Position numbers and translations under genes: made by a program. The notes beneath the pieces are model-generated. The model had not been told where the DNA came from. It worked only from the letters and a program-made list of their open reading frames with translations, and made no database searches. A DNA stretch of 9,051 nt from contig NZ_JACHCR010000043.1 of assembly GCF_014205845.1 (NCBI RefSeq), positions 1 to 9,051 on the forward strand, given 5' to 3'. Positions 1-6,309 of this stretch are shown here, one piece after another (positions within the stretch are counted from its first letter, which is position 1; each line of letters starts with the position of its first letter). The stretch is from Mucilaginibacter cryoferens. GTDB taxonomy: Bacteria; Bacteroidota; Bacteroidia; Sphingobacteriales; Sphingobacteriaceae.

Positions 1-378
1 CACTTTACAAGCGATGTAAGCCACGGCCAAACACCGGTATCAAAATCACTCGATAAAAAGTTTCTTAATGATTTTGCAGGTATTGTAGAGCAAAACCTGG
101 CCAATGAAAACTTTAATGTAGACGACATTTGTAAAACCATAGGTATTTCTCGGGTGCAGCTGTATCGCAAAGTAAAAGCCTTATTGGGCTGCAGCATTAC
201 CGATTACATTTTGAATCGCCGGTTAAAGAAAGCAAAATATCTGTTAGTTCATGAGGGGTACTCCATATCTGAAATAACCTATATGGTTGGCTTTACAAGC
301 CCCAATTACTTTTCAACGGTATTTAAGGCACAATACAATTGTACGCCAAGCGAGTTTAAGCGAAAACAAACTTCATGA
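1..378 (+). CDS. AraC-family transcriptional regulator, C-terminal DNA-binding part (5' truncated by window edge)
   Basis: The frame is open from base 1 to the TGA at 376-378, giving 125 residues with no start in the window; the ATG at 154 is internal to the domain and is not the real start. The residues form a typical AraC/XylS double helix-turn-helix domain. The first HTH is around VDDICKTIGISRVQLYRKVK, and the second is around SISEITYMVGFTSPNYFSTVF, followed by the closing CTPSEFK motif. A linker like LDKKFLNDF before the first HTH is common in Bacteroidota response regulators and hybrid two-component systems that end in AraC domains, so a sensor or receiver domain may lie upstream (inference). 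It is co-oriented with the copper genes but separated by 222 bp and a weak hairpin, so whether it controls them is open. Confidence 0.88.
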   Translation, partial: HFTSDVSHGQTPVSKSLDKKFLNDFAGIVEQNLANENFNVDDICKTIGISRVQLYRKVKALLGCSITDYILNRRLKKAKYLLVHEGYSISEITYMVGFTSPNYFSTVFKAQYNCTPSEFKRKQTS

Positions 379-398
379 TGATTCTTTAAAATCATTTT
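377..398 (+). terminator. weak hairpin at the end of the AraC-type regulator gene
   Basis: ATGATT (378-383) pairs with AATCAT (390-395) around a 6-nt loop, extendable by a G-T pair, and is followed by a short run of Ts. It overlaps the regulator's stop codon. The stem is AT-rich and the T-run is only about three bases, so termination would be weak. Confidence 0.3.
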
Positions 399-568
399 AA
401 TCGCTGGCATTTCAAAAACAAATAATTCTAAATACCACCTAAAAAGGCGTGCATCGTTACCTGTTCAGAAGCAAAAAGCGACCACTTATTTGTCAATCAC
501 GCGCGATTAACTAACATGTCTAAATTAAAATATCGATAAAATATAAAACTTTACCATAATTATATAAA

Positions 569-589
569 AAGGCATCGAAGAATTGCCTT
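569..589. promoter_or_regulatory. inverted repeat immediately upstream of the GTG-started gene
   Basis: AAGGCA (569-574) and TGCCTT (584-589) are a perfect 6-bp inverted repeat separated by 9 nt. The right arm ends 11 nt before the start codon at 601. It could be an operator or a hairpin at the 5' end of the message. No convincing Bacteroidota -33/-7 pair (TTTG / TAnnTTTG) was found around it; TAATTTAG at 589-596 is a one-mismatch match to the -7 element but has no clear partner. A 6-bp repeat can also arise by chance. Confidence 0.3.
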
Positions 590-600
590 AATTTAGCACA

Positions 601-981
601 GTGAAAAGAATAGCAGTCATATTACTTCTACTGATCTACACAGTATCTGTTTATGGAATTACCATAAACAAGTTTTATTGTTGTGGTAAATTAGCCAGTA
701 TATCTCTGTCTGTTAGTTCGGCATCAAAAAGTGCCTGCAAGGCAATAAGCGGCTCCGATTGTTGCAAAACCGTAAAGGCAAACTTTAAGGTAAAAGACAA
801 TCACGTTTCGGCCAAAACCGATATTAACTTAAAAAACTCGTTTGCTTTAGTTATCCCGGTATTTTCCATTCCTGCTTTAGCAGAAAGAATAACCTTAAAA
901 AAAGTAATTGGTTACAATAGCCAGGCACCGCCGGTCCAGCATTACCCGCTTTATATCCTCTACTCCAACTACAGAATTTAA
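601..981 (+). CDS. small secreted cysteine-rich protein, HYC_CC_PP-family-like
   Basis: 126 residues starting at GTG. This start is forced: an in-frame TAA lies at 589-591 and no other Met occurs in the protein. Residues 1-19 form a signal peptide (MKR followed by a hydrophobic stretch), so the product should be exported. Landmarks are NKFYCCGKL (residues 23-31), an isolated Cys46, Cys54-Cys55, a Pro-Pro at 110-111 and an aromatic C-terminus ending YSNYRI. The order YC, CC, PP fits the family that NCBI calls HYC_CC_PP, small exported proteins of Bacteroidota that I recall near metal-transport genes. Here the family's namesake His is Phe and an additional Cys follows. Paired cysteines upstream of a copper efflux operon suggest a metal or redox role, but no function is established. 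The family assignment is from memory of the motif pattern, not a search. Confidence 0.68.
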   Translation: MKRIAVILLLLIYTVSVYGITINKFYCCGKLASISLSVSSASKSACKAISGSDCCKTVKANFKVKDNHVSAKTDINLKNSFALVIPVFSIPALAERITLKKVIGYNSQAPPVQHYPLYILYSNYRI

Positions 982-1072
982 TACCTCCGGTACTTCTCCC
1001 CTATTGTTTAATTGCCATGCCAGCAAATTAGACTGTTCTACATATTAATTAATATTTTCTATCCATCAATTT

Positions 1073-1094
1073 GTTGCTAAACTATTTTAGCAAC
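1073..1094. promoter_or_regulatory. perfect 9-bp inverted repeat upstream of the 140-aa secreted protein gene
   Basis: GTTGCTAAA (1073-1081) is followed by a 4-nt spacer CTAT and its exact reverse complement TTTAGCAAC (1086-1094). It lies 20 bp before the ATG at 1115. There is no T-run after it, which argues against a terminator for the preceding gene and fits better an operator for a dimeric regulator or a 5'-leader hairpin. The centre also contains TATTTTAG, a one-mismatch version of the Bacteroidota -7 element, though no TTTG lies at the expected distance. Confidence 0.45.
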
Positions 1095-1114
1095 TGTATA
1101 CCTGTATTTTAAAA

Positions 1115-1537
1115 ATGAAAACTTTAAAATTTTCAATCATTTTGCTTGCCCTGGTTTTATCAAAATCATTGGTGCAAGCCGGTAGCTTTAATGCTCCAAC
1201 TATTTCTTCAACGCAAGATTCACTTGTTGCCATAAAACATCTTCGCGTTTCCGATTTCAAAGTTTTAGAGCGCGGTGCCATTATTATTTACCAGCGCCAA
1301 CGCCCCGGCGATAAGCTTAACCTTTTTAAACCAATCCTCACTCATTATTTTAGTGTAAACGGTTCAGACAAAGTTTACTTGCTTACGCTGGAAAACTTAA
1401 AGAAGATTTATAGAAACGGCCGGCCATTCGAAGTTTTGGATACCCGATTTAGAACAAACAGCGATCTATTGGCCTACGATGCCATTCATCAACAATACAG
1501 TGTCAATTATTACTTGTCAAAAGTAGATCCTTCCTAA
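1115..1537 (+). CDS. secreted protein of unknown function (140 aa)
   Basis: I do not recognise a named family. Residues 1-22 are a classical signal peptide (MKTLKFS, hydrophobic core, likely cleavage after VQA), so a mature protein of about 118 residues is expected in the periplasm. The mature part has no cysteine and few methionines, so it does not resemble a copper-binding protein. It has a strand-rich look, with segments such as FKVLERGAIIIYQRQ and KVYLLTLENLKKIY followed by a polar tail. It sits between the cysteine-rich small protein and the metal-binding protein, 133 bp after the former and 46 bp before the latter, so it could share the copper operon's transcript or have its own promoter near the inverted repeat at 1073-1094. 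Coding status is supported by the signal peptide, its length and its fit in the gap. An overlapping reverse-strand frame at 1087-1281 looks spurious. Confidence 0.72.
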   Translation: MKTLKFSIILLALVLSKSLVQAGSFNAPTISSTQDSLVAIKHLRVSDFKVLERGAIIIYQRQRPGDKLNLFKPILTHYFSVNGSDKVYLLTLENLKKIYRNGRPFEVLDTRFRTNSDLLAYDAIHQQYSVNYYLSKVDPS

Positions 1538-1583
1538 TTATAACAACGCGCATTTAATCATCAAACCATAATAATTAAAACTC

Positions 1584-1829
1584 ATGAAAAAAGTAACGTT
1601 AATGGCTGTTGCCATCCTATTCTCAGCAGTAACCGTTTTTGCAGCCCATACCAGTACTACGGTATCAGACACCAGCAAAACCAAAAAGGTAAAACCCGTA
1701 AAAGTGCAGTACACCTGCCCGATGCATCCGGAAGTGTTGAGCGATAAACCGGGCAAATGCCCTAAATGCGGTATGACGCTGGTTAAAAAAGAACCAGCCA
1801 AAAAGAAAGCTGAAAAAATGAAAATGTAA
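1584..1829 (+). CDS. small periplasmic heavy-metal-binding protein (HMBD module)
   Basis: 81 residues. Residues 1-20 form a signal peptide ([10 protein letters not shown], hydrophobic stretch, cleavage near VFA). A Lys/Thr-rich linker leads to one heavy-metal-binding module at 43-64: YTCPMHPE, then KCPKCGM. Cys45, His48, Cys59 and Cys62 are the likely ligands, with Met47 and Met64 nearby. The C-terminus is Lys-rich and ends in MKM. The same module is found at the N-terminus of both adaptor proteins in this operon, with the same C-x13-C-x2-C spacing. Its place just before the pump gene suggests a soluble periplasmic metal carrier or buffer analogous in role to E. coli CusF, although it is not a CusF homologue by fold (inference). 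A stem-loop lies between this gene and cusA. Confidence 0.85.
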   Translation: MKKVTLMAVAILFSAVTVFAAHTSTTVSDTSKTKKVKPVKVQYTCPMHPEVLSDKPGKCPKCGMTLVKKEPAKKKAEKMKM

Positions 1830-1833
1830 TCAT

Positions 1834-1865
1834 TAAGTCCGGCAGCTTACGGCTTGCCGGGCTTA
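1834..1865 (+). other. intergenic stem-loop between the metal-binding protein gene and cusA
   Basis: The arms TAAGTCCGGCAG (1834-1845) and TTGCCGGGCTTA (1854-1865) pair along 12 positions with two G-T wobbles, leaving an 8-nt loop. The core CCGGCA/TGCCGG is GC-rich. No T-run follows (ATAAAACTATTAAG then the ATG at 1879), so it is not a canonical terminator. It could be a partial terminator or an RNA-stabilising 3' end that lets the small upstream protein be made in greater amount than the pump. Confidence 0.5.
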
Positions 1866-1878
1866 TAAAACTATTAAG

Positions 1879-3153
1879 ATGATTAATCAACTTATTTCCC
1901 TGTCTTTAAAAAACAGGTACATTGTTTTGCTGATCGCCGCTGCTCTTTTTGGATGGGGAGTATATGCAGTAAAAGAAAACCCTATTGATGCGATACCCGA
2001 CCTCTCGGAGAACCAGGTGATTGTATTTACCGAATGGCAGGGCCGCAGCCCGCAAATTATGGAAGACCAGGTAACTTACCCATTGGTGAGTAACCTGCAA
2101 GGTATCCCCAAGGTAAAAGCCATCCGTGCCACTTCCATGTTTGGGATGAGCTTTGTTTATATTATTTTTGACGATAAAGCCGATGTATATTGGGCACGCA
2201 GCCGGGTATTAGAAAGACTTAACTATGCACAACGCTTATTACCCCAGGGTATTACGCCAACCCTCGGGCCGGATGGCACAGGGGTTGGCCATATTTTATG
2301 GTACACGCTGGATGCCAAAGGCATGGATCTGGGCGAACAAAGGGCTCTGCAAGACTGGTATCTAAAACTGGGGCTGCAAACCGTACCGGGTGTTAGTGAA
2401 GTAGCCTCTTTCGGCGGTTTTGAAAAGCAATACCAGGTAGCCATTGATCCGCATAAACTCAACTATTATAATATTCCGCTATCGCAGGTACTCAAATCCA
2501 TCAAAAGCAATAACAATGATGTGGGTGGACGAAAGTTTGAGATGAACGGTAGCGGCTATATTGTTCGGGGCCTGGGTTATATCAAAACCTTATCCGATGT
2601 GGAGAACATCCCAGTTGGCGTAATCAACACCATACCGGTAAAGATCAAAGATATAGCCACCGTACAAATGGGTGGCGATGAACGCCTGGGTATTTTTGAC
2701 CAGAATGGCAACGGCGAAGCAGTAGGCGGTATAGTGGTAATGCGTTACGGGGAGAACGCCGACAAGGTGATTCATGCGGTGAAAGATAAAATGGCCGACA
2801 TCCAAAAAGGATTGCCGCAGGGCGTAAAATTTAAGATAGCATATGACCGGAGTGAGCTCATTGAAAGCGCGATAGGCTCTGTTAAACATACGCTGATTGA
2901 AGAAATGATCACAGTATCCATTATAGTGATCCTGTTCTTACTGAGTTTTAAAAGCGCGTTAAGCATCATTATTCAAATTCCAATTACCATAGCAACAAGC
3001 TTTATTCTGCTCAATGCATTTGGCATCAGTTCCAATATCATGTCTTTAACAGGCATTGCGCTGGCGATTGGGGTGATTGTAGATAACGGCATTGTGATGG
3101 TTGAAAACTCGCACCGGAATTTATCCATTGCACAAGAAAAAGAAAAATCATGA
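1879..3153 (+). CDS. cusA: CusA-type Cu(I)/Ag(I) RND efflux pump, N-terminal portion (frame ends early)
   Basis: 424 residues corresponding to about the first 40% of a heavy-metal RND (HME) pump of roughly 1050 residues. Visible parts are TM1 (about 14-32), then NPIDAIPDLSENQVIVFTEW, typical of the HME family. The first large periplasmic domain spans 33-338, TM2 and TM3 about 341-381, and TM4 about 387-408. TM4 carries IGVIVDNGIVMVEN; Asp402 matches the proton-relay Asp405 of E. coli CusA. The frame then runs into a TGA at 3151-3153, in the cytoplasmic loop between TM4 and TM5, exactly where the rest of the pump continues in the -1 frame from 3150. There is no sign of decay before that point. 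On its own this half lacks the metal-binding methionines and the Glu/Lys relay partners, so it could not function alone. It may be half of a frameshifted gene or a split subunit. Confidence 0.9.
   Translation: MINQLISLSLKNRYIVLLIAAALFGWGVYAVKENPIDAIPDLSENQVIVFTEWQGRSPQIMEDQVTYPLVSNLQGIPKVKAIRATSMFGMSFVYIIFDDKADVYWARSRVLERLNYAQRLLPQGITPTLGPDGTGVGHILWYTLDAKGMDLGEQRALQDWYLKLGLQTVPGVSEVASFGGFEKQYQVAIDPHKLNYYNIPLSQVLKSIKSNNNDVGGRKFEMNGSGYIVRGLGYIKTLSDVENIPVGVINTIPVKIKDIATVQMGGDERLGIFDQNGNGEAVGGIVVMRYGENADKVIHAVKDKMADIQKGLPQGVKFKIAYDRSELIESAIGSVKHTLIEEMITVSIIVILFLLSFKSALSIIIQIPITIATSFILLNAFGISSNIMSLTGIALAIGVIVDNGIVMVENSHRNLSIAQEKEKS
3105..3153 (+). other. frame junction in cusA: -1 shift zone with A-rich stretch and ATGA overlap
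   Basis: The downstream frame is open from 3105 (after a TGA at 3102-3104) to 3153, where the upstream frame stops, so the two frames overlap for about 49 nt. Near the end lies GAAAAAGAAAAATCATGACC (3136-3155). One extra A in the second A-run would read EKEKIMTTTERI and restore a single pump of about 1055 codons. The heptamer is not the classical bacterial slippery A AAA AAG, and the A-runs are only five long. The ATGA at 3150-3153 is also a typical stop-start overlap, as used again at 6306-6309 in this operon. Confidence 0.7.
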
Positions 3154-5042
3154 CCACAACAGAAAGAATTAAAATTATCGAGGCATCCTGCAAACAGGTG
3201 GGCCGTGGCGTGTTCTTTTCCACACTTATTATTGTAGCTTCATTTCTCCCGGTATTTTTACTGGAGGGACAGGAAGGCAAACTGTTTGGCCCGCTGGCCT
3301 GGACAAAGACATTTATACTAGCCATAGATGCTATCCTTGCGGTAACATTGGCCCCGGTGCTCATCTCTTTCTTCCTTAAAGGCAAATTAAGAGCAGATGA
3401 CCGCAATCCCTTAACCAATACACTGGAAAAATTATACCGGCCTATCCTCAACTGGTGCGTTACCTGGCGTAAAACAACTATCGGGATCAACCTTGTTGCT
3501 TTATTGATCAGCATCCCCCTGCTGTTAAGCCTTGGCAGCGAATTTATGCCTCCTCTGGATGAAGGCACCATCCTGTTTATGCCGGTTACCCAGCCCGATG
3601 TATCCAACTCACAGGCTAAACAGCTTTTACAGGTACAGGATAAGATCATTAAAAGCGTACCCGAGGTTAAAAATGTTTTGGGTAAAGCCGGGCGTGCAAA
3701 TACCGCTACCGATAATTCGCCAATCAGCATGACTGAGACTATTATCCTGTTAAAACCCAAAAGCGAATGGCGCAAGGGCATTAAAAAGGAAGATATTATC
3801 AATGAACTGAATGCCAAATTGCAGATACCCGGTGTAGTGAATGGTTGGACACAACCCATCATCAACCGGATTAACATGCTCTCCACAGGTATTCGTACCG
3901 ATGTAGGTTTAAAAGTTTACGGGCAGAACCTGGATACGATATACGCTTTATCCAGCCGTATGAAACAGGCTTTGCAAGGCATTAACGGGGTAAAAGACTT
4001 GTATGTTGAGCCGATTACGGGCGGTAAATACCTGGATATCCAGATCAATAAAGAAGCGATTGGCCGGTACGGCCTAAGCGTAGATGATGTGAACGAGGTG
4101 GTGGAAAGCGCCTTGGGCGGTATGAACCTAACCACTACCGTTGAAGGCCGGCAGCGGTTTAGCGTAAATGCGCGGCTGGCGCAAGATTACCGCAATAACC
4201 CGGATGCGATCAAACGTACATTGGTACAAACAACTAATAATGGGCCAATTCCCTTATCATCCGTTGCTGATATAAAAATTAGTGATGGCCCTGCTATGAT
4301 ACAATCTGAAAATGCCCTGTTGCGGGGGACCGTTTTGTTCAATGTACGCGACCGGGATTTGGGTAGTACGGTTAAAGAAGCCCAGGACAGGCTGAACAGT
4401 ATGGTGCAAACTTTACCCAAAGGTTATTTTATTGAATGGAGCGGGCAGTACGAAAACCTGATCCGGGCCGAGCATACGTTAAAGCTGGTGTTACCCATTG
4501 TACTACTCATCATTTTTGCCTGTTTATATTTTGCCTTTCATTCTATCAGGGAAGCTTTTTTCAGCCTCATCTCCATCCCGTTTGCATTAATCGGCGGTGC
4601 TTATATGGTGTATTTTTTTGGGGTGCATTTATCTGTTGCCGTAGCCGTGGGCTTTATCGCCCTGTTTGGGATAGCTGTAGAAACAGGTATTGTAATGGTC
4701 ATCTACCTCAATGATGCCATGCAGCAGTTAATCACCTTAAAAGGTAATTCAAAAGAAACCATTACCCGTGATGATTTGCGCATTTACGTGATGAATGGCG
4801 CGGTGAAACGCCTGCGGCCAAAATTAATGACGGTTTGCGTAGCCCTGTTTGGTTTGGTGCCGGTGCTTTGGGCAACCGGAACAGGCAGTGATGTGATGCT
4901 GCCTATCGTATTGCCGATGATTGGCGGGGTTTTAACTTCTTCCACACATATTTTGCTGGTTACCCCGCTCATCTTTTTAATGGTAAAGGAGTACGAATTG
5001 AAAAAATATGGCAGGCTGGAAGTATTAGAAGTAAAGGAATAA
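3150..5042 (+). CDS. cusA: CusA-type Cu(I)/Ag(I) RND efflux pump, C-terminal portion (separate frame)
   Basis: 630 residues covering TM5-TM12 and the second periplasmic domain. Approximate segments are TM5 20-40, TM6 53-77, TM7 108-128, periplasmic domain 129-443 and TM8-TM12 between 445 and 612. The metal site of E. coli CusA (Met573, Met623, Glu625, Met672) is matched by Met144 in ILFMPV, Met194 and Glu196 in ISMTET, and Met243 in NRINMLSTG. This points to Cu(I)/Ag(I) rather than Zn/Co/Cd. Glu511 in IAVETGIVM and Lys558 in RLRPKLM match the relay residues Glu939 and Lys984. The ATG at 3150 overlaps the upstream stop and could be used by translational coupling, but the homologous sequence extends seamlessly across it, so one ancestral protein is clear. 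Starting here would place TM5 within 20 residues of the N-terminus. The outer-membrane channel gene follows after 4 nt. Confidence 0.9.
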   Translation: MTTTERIKIIEASCKQVGRGVFFSTLIIVASFLPVFLLEGQEGKLFGPLAWTKTFILAIDAILAVTLAPVLISFFLKGKLRADDRNPLTNTLEKLYRPILNWCVTWRKTTIGINLVALLISIPLLLSLGSEFMPPLDEGTILFMPVTQPDVSNSQAKQLLQVQDKIIKSVPEVKNVLGKAGRANTATDNSPISMTETIILLKPKSEWRKGIKKEDIINELNAKLQIPGVVNGWTQPIINRINMLSTGIRTDVGLKVYGQNLDTIYALSSRMKQALQGINGVKDLYVEPITGGKYLDIQINKEAIGRYGLSVDDVNEVVESALGGMNLTTTVEGRQRFSVNARLAQDYRNNPDAIKRTLVQTTNNGPIPLSSVADIKISDGPAMIQSENALLRGTVLFNVRDRDLGSTVKEAQDRLNSMVQTLPKGYFIEWSGQYENLIRAEHTLKLVLPIVLLIIFACLYFAFHSIREAFFSLISIPFALIGGAYMVYFFGVHLSVAVAVGFIALFGIAVETGIVMVIYLNDAMQQLITLKGNSKETITRDDLRIYVMNGAVKRLRPKLMTVCVALFGLVPVLWATGTGSDVMLPIVLPMIGGVLTSSTHILLVTPLIFLMVKEYELKKYGRLEVLEVKE

Positions 5043-5046
5043 AAAC

Positions 5047-6309
5047 ATGAAAACGAAATTTCAAATTATAGTTACAACGTTCGCCTGTTTTGCATATCTA
5101 TCGGCAAAAGCGCAGGTACAGCACCTGCCGTTGGATAGTGTTATTGCGAGTGTAGCCTACAACCCGTTATTGCAGGCTTATGCTGCAAAGATCGGTGCGC
5201 AGGATGCCTATGCCACTGGGGCGAAAAGTTTAGATGCGCCAAAAATCGGCGCGGGTCAATACATGGTACCTTATCAATTCAATCCAAATGGCGGTTCATT
5301 CATGATCCAGGCAGAGCAAATGTTCATCAACCCGGCCAAACTGCGTGCCAAAGAAGATTATATGAAGGGTATATCCAAAGTAACGGCCGAAGATAAAAAC
5401 TACCTAAAAAATCAACTTGTTGCGCAGGCTAAGCAATATTATTACGAACGGGTGGTACTGGAGAAAAAGATGGCCCTGTTGCAGCATACGCAAAGCCTGT
5501 TGGAGTATATGCTTAAAGATGCCAACATCAGGCTAACCTATGGCAAAGAAAAGTTAAGTAATATTTATAAAGCGAAAGCAGATTTATACGAGTTGGACAA
5601 TACCCGCGATCAATTGAACAACGAGATCATCCAAAAAAACATCCTACTTAATACCCTGATGAACAGGGATAAACAAACTGTTTTTTTGGTAGATACTGCA
5701 ATTGTATTAAATAACTATGAAAGTGCACCAACTGATACAGCTACATTGGCCAATGCCCGGAGTGACATTAAAAGTATCAACCGTAATATTGAGTTGCAGC
5801 AATTAAGTGCCAAAATGGAATACAGCAAACGCAAACCCGATTTTGGTATCCAGGCGGGGCATATGTTCAGCTACGGGGGAATGGCTAACCAGTATATTTT
5901 AATGGCTTCTGTTACAATCCCTATTGTTCCATGGGCGTCTAAAGAATATAAGGCTAACCTGAAAGGTATTCGCTACGAAGCGAAGGAATTACAGCAGCGA
6001 AAAATGGATGTGCTTAACCAGGCCCAGGGGCAACTGGCCAGTATAAGAACAGATATAGTAAGCAAGAAAAAGCAGATTGGCAACTATCAGCAAAACATCA
6101 TCCCCGCTTTACAAAATGGTTATAAAACAGCATTGCTGGCCTATGACCAGAATACCGGCGACCTGCCATCTGTATTAATTATAATTAAAGATCTGCAAAC
6201 GTCAAGAATGAACGCTTTAGACCGCTTGCAGGAGCTTTTAACCCTACAGGTTGCTTATGAACGGGAAAACGAAACCGCGGCATTGCCATTAAATAATCAG
6301 AACAAATGA
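5047..6309 (+). CDS. cusC: TolC-family outer-membrane channel (CusC-like)
   Basis: 420 residues. Residues 1-22 are a signal peptide with likely cleavage after AKA. There is no lipobox Cys at the cleavage point, unlike E. coli CusC, which is a lipoprotein. The mature protein has the outer-membrane-factor pattern: two long alpha-helical, coiled-coil-prone regions (about 95-215 and 290-410, rich in Gln, Lys, Glu and Leu) with strand-forming stretches between and before them (GGSFMIQAEQMF; QYILMASVTIPIVPW). These correspond to the trimeric barrel-and-tunnel fold that docks with adaptors. Its length is at the short end for the family but usual for Bacteroidota members. It begins 4 nt after cusA and its TGA overlaps the first adaptor's ATG in an ATGA, so it is in the same transcript. 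Metal substrate is inferred from neighbours only. Confidence 0.88.
   Translation: MKTKFQIIVTTFACFAYLSAKAQVQHLPLDSVIASVAYNPLLQAYAAKIGAQDAYATGAKSLDAPKIGAGQYMVPYQFNPNGGSFMIQAEQMFINPAKLRAKEDYMKGISKVTAEDKNYLKNQLVAQAKQYYYERVVLEKKMALLQHTQSLLEYMLKDANIRLTYGKEKLSNIYKAKADLYELDNTRDQLNNEIIQKNILLNTLMNRDKQTVFLVDTAIVLNNYESAPTDTATLANARSDIKSINRNIELQQLSAKMEYSKRKPDFGIQAGHMFSYGGMANQYILMASVTIPIVPWASKEYKANLKGIRYEAKELQQRKMDVLNQAQGQLASIRTDIVSKKKQIGNYQQNIIPALQNGYKTALLAYDQNTGDLPSVLIIIKDLQTSRMNALDRLQELLTLQVAYERENETAALPLNNQNK

Noticed and set aside
589..596. TAATTTAG, and TATTTTAG at 1083-1090, as Bacteroidota -7 promoter elements
   Set aside because: Each has one mismatch to TAnnTTTG and no TTTG at the proper distance; such matches are common in AT-rich DNA.
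379..600. Search for a small RNA, CRISPR, tRNA or mobile-element end in the 5' spacer
   Set aside because: No repeat array, tRNA-like fold, transposase remnant or target duplication could be seen.
1554..1579. TTTAAT ... ATTAAA inverted repeat before the metal-binding protein gene
   Set aside because: It is composed only of A and T in an AT-rich spacer and is expected by chance.
1538..1801. Minus-strand frame opposite the small metal-binding protein
   Set aside because: The + strand product has a signal peptide and a clear metal module; the reverse product has neither.
3136..3147. Classical programmed -1 frameshift slippery heptamer
   Set aside because: The bases read GAA AAA GAA AAA, which does not give A AAA AAG or another standard X XXY YYZ in the needed phase, and the A-runs are shorter than those usual for transcriptional slippage. 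Slippage is therefore only one option, not called.
3038..3886. Long open frame on the minus strand (282 codons) spanning the cusA junction
   Set aside because: It lies wholly opposite well-conserved pump sequence, shows no recognisable domain or signal, and is explained by codon bias of the real gene.
4436..4714. Second + strand frame inside the C-terminal half of cusA
   Set aside because: It is an out-of-frame shadow; its apparent cysteines come from reading transmembrane codons in the wrong frame.
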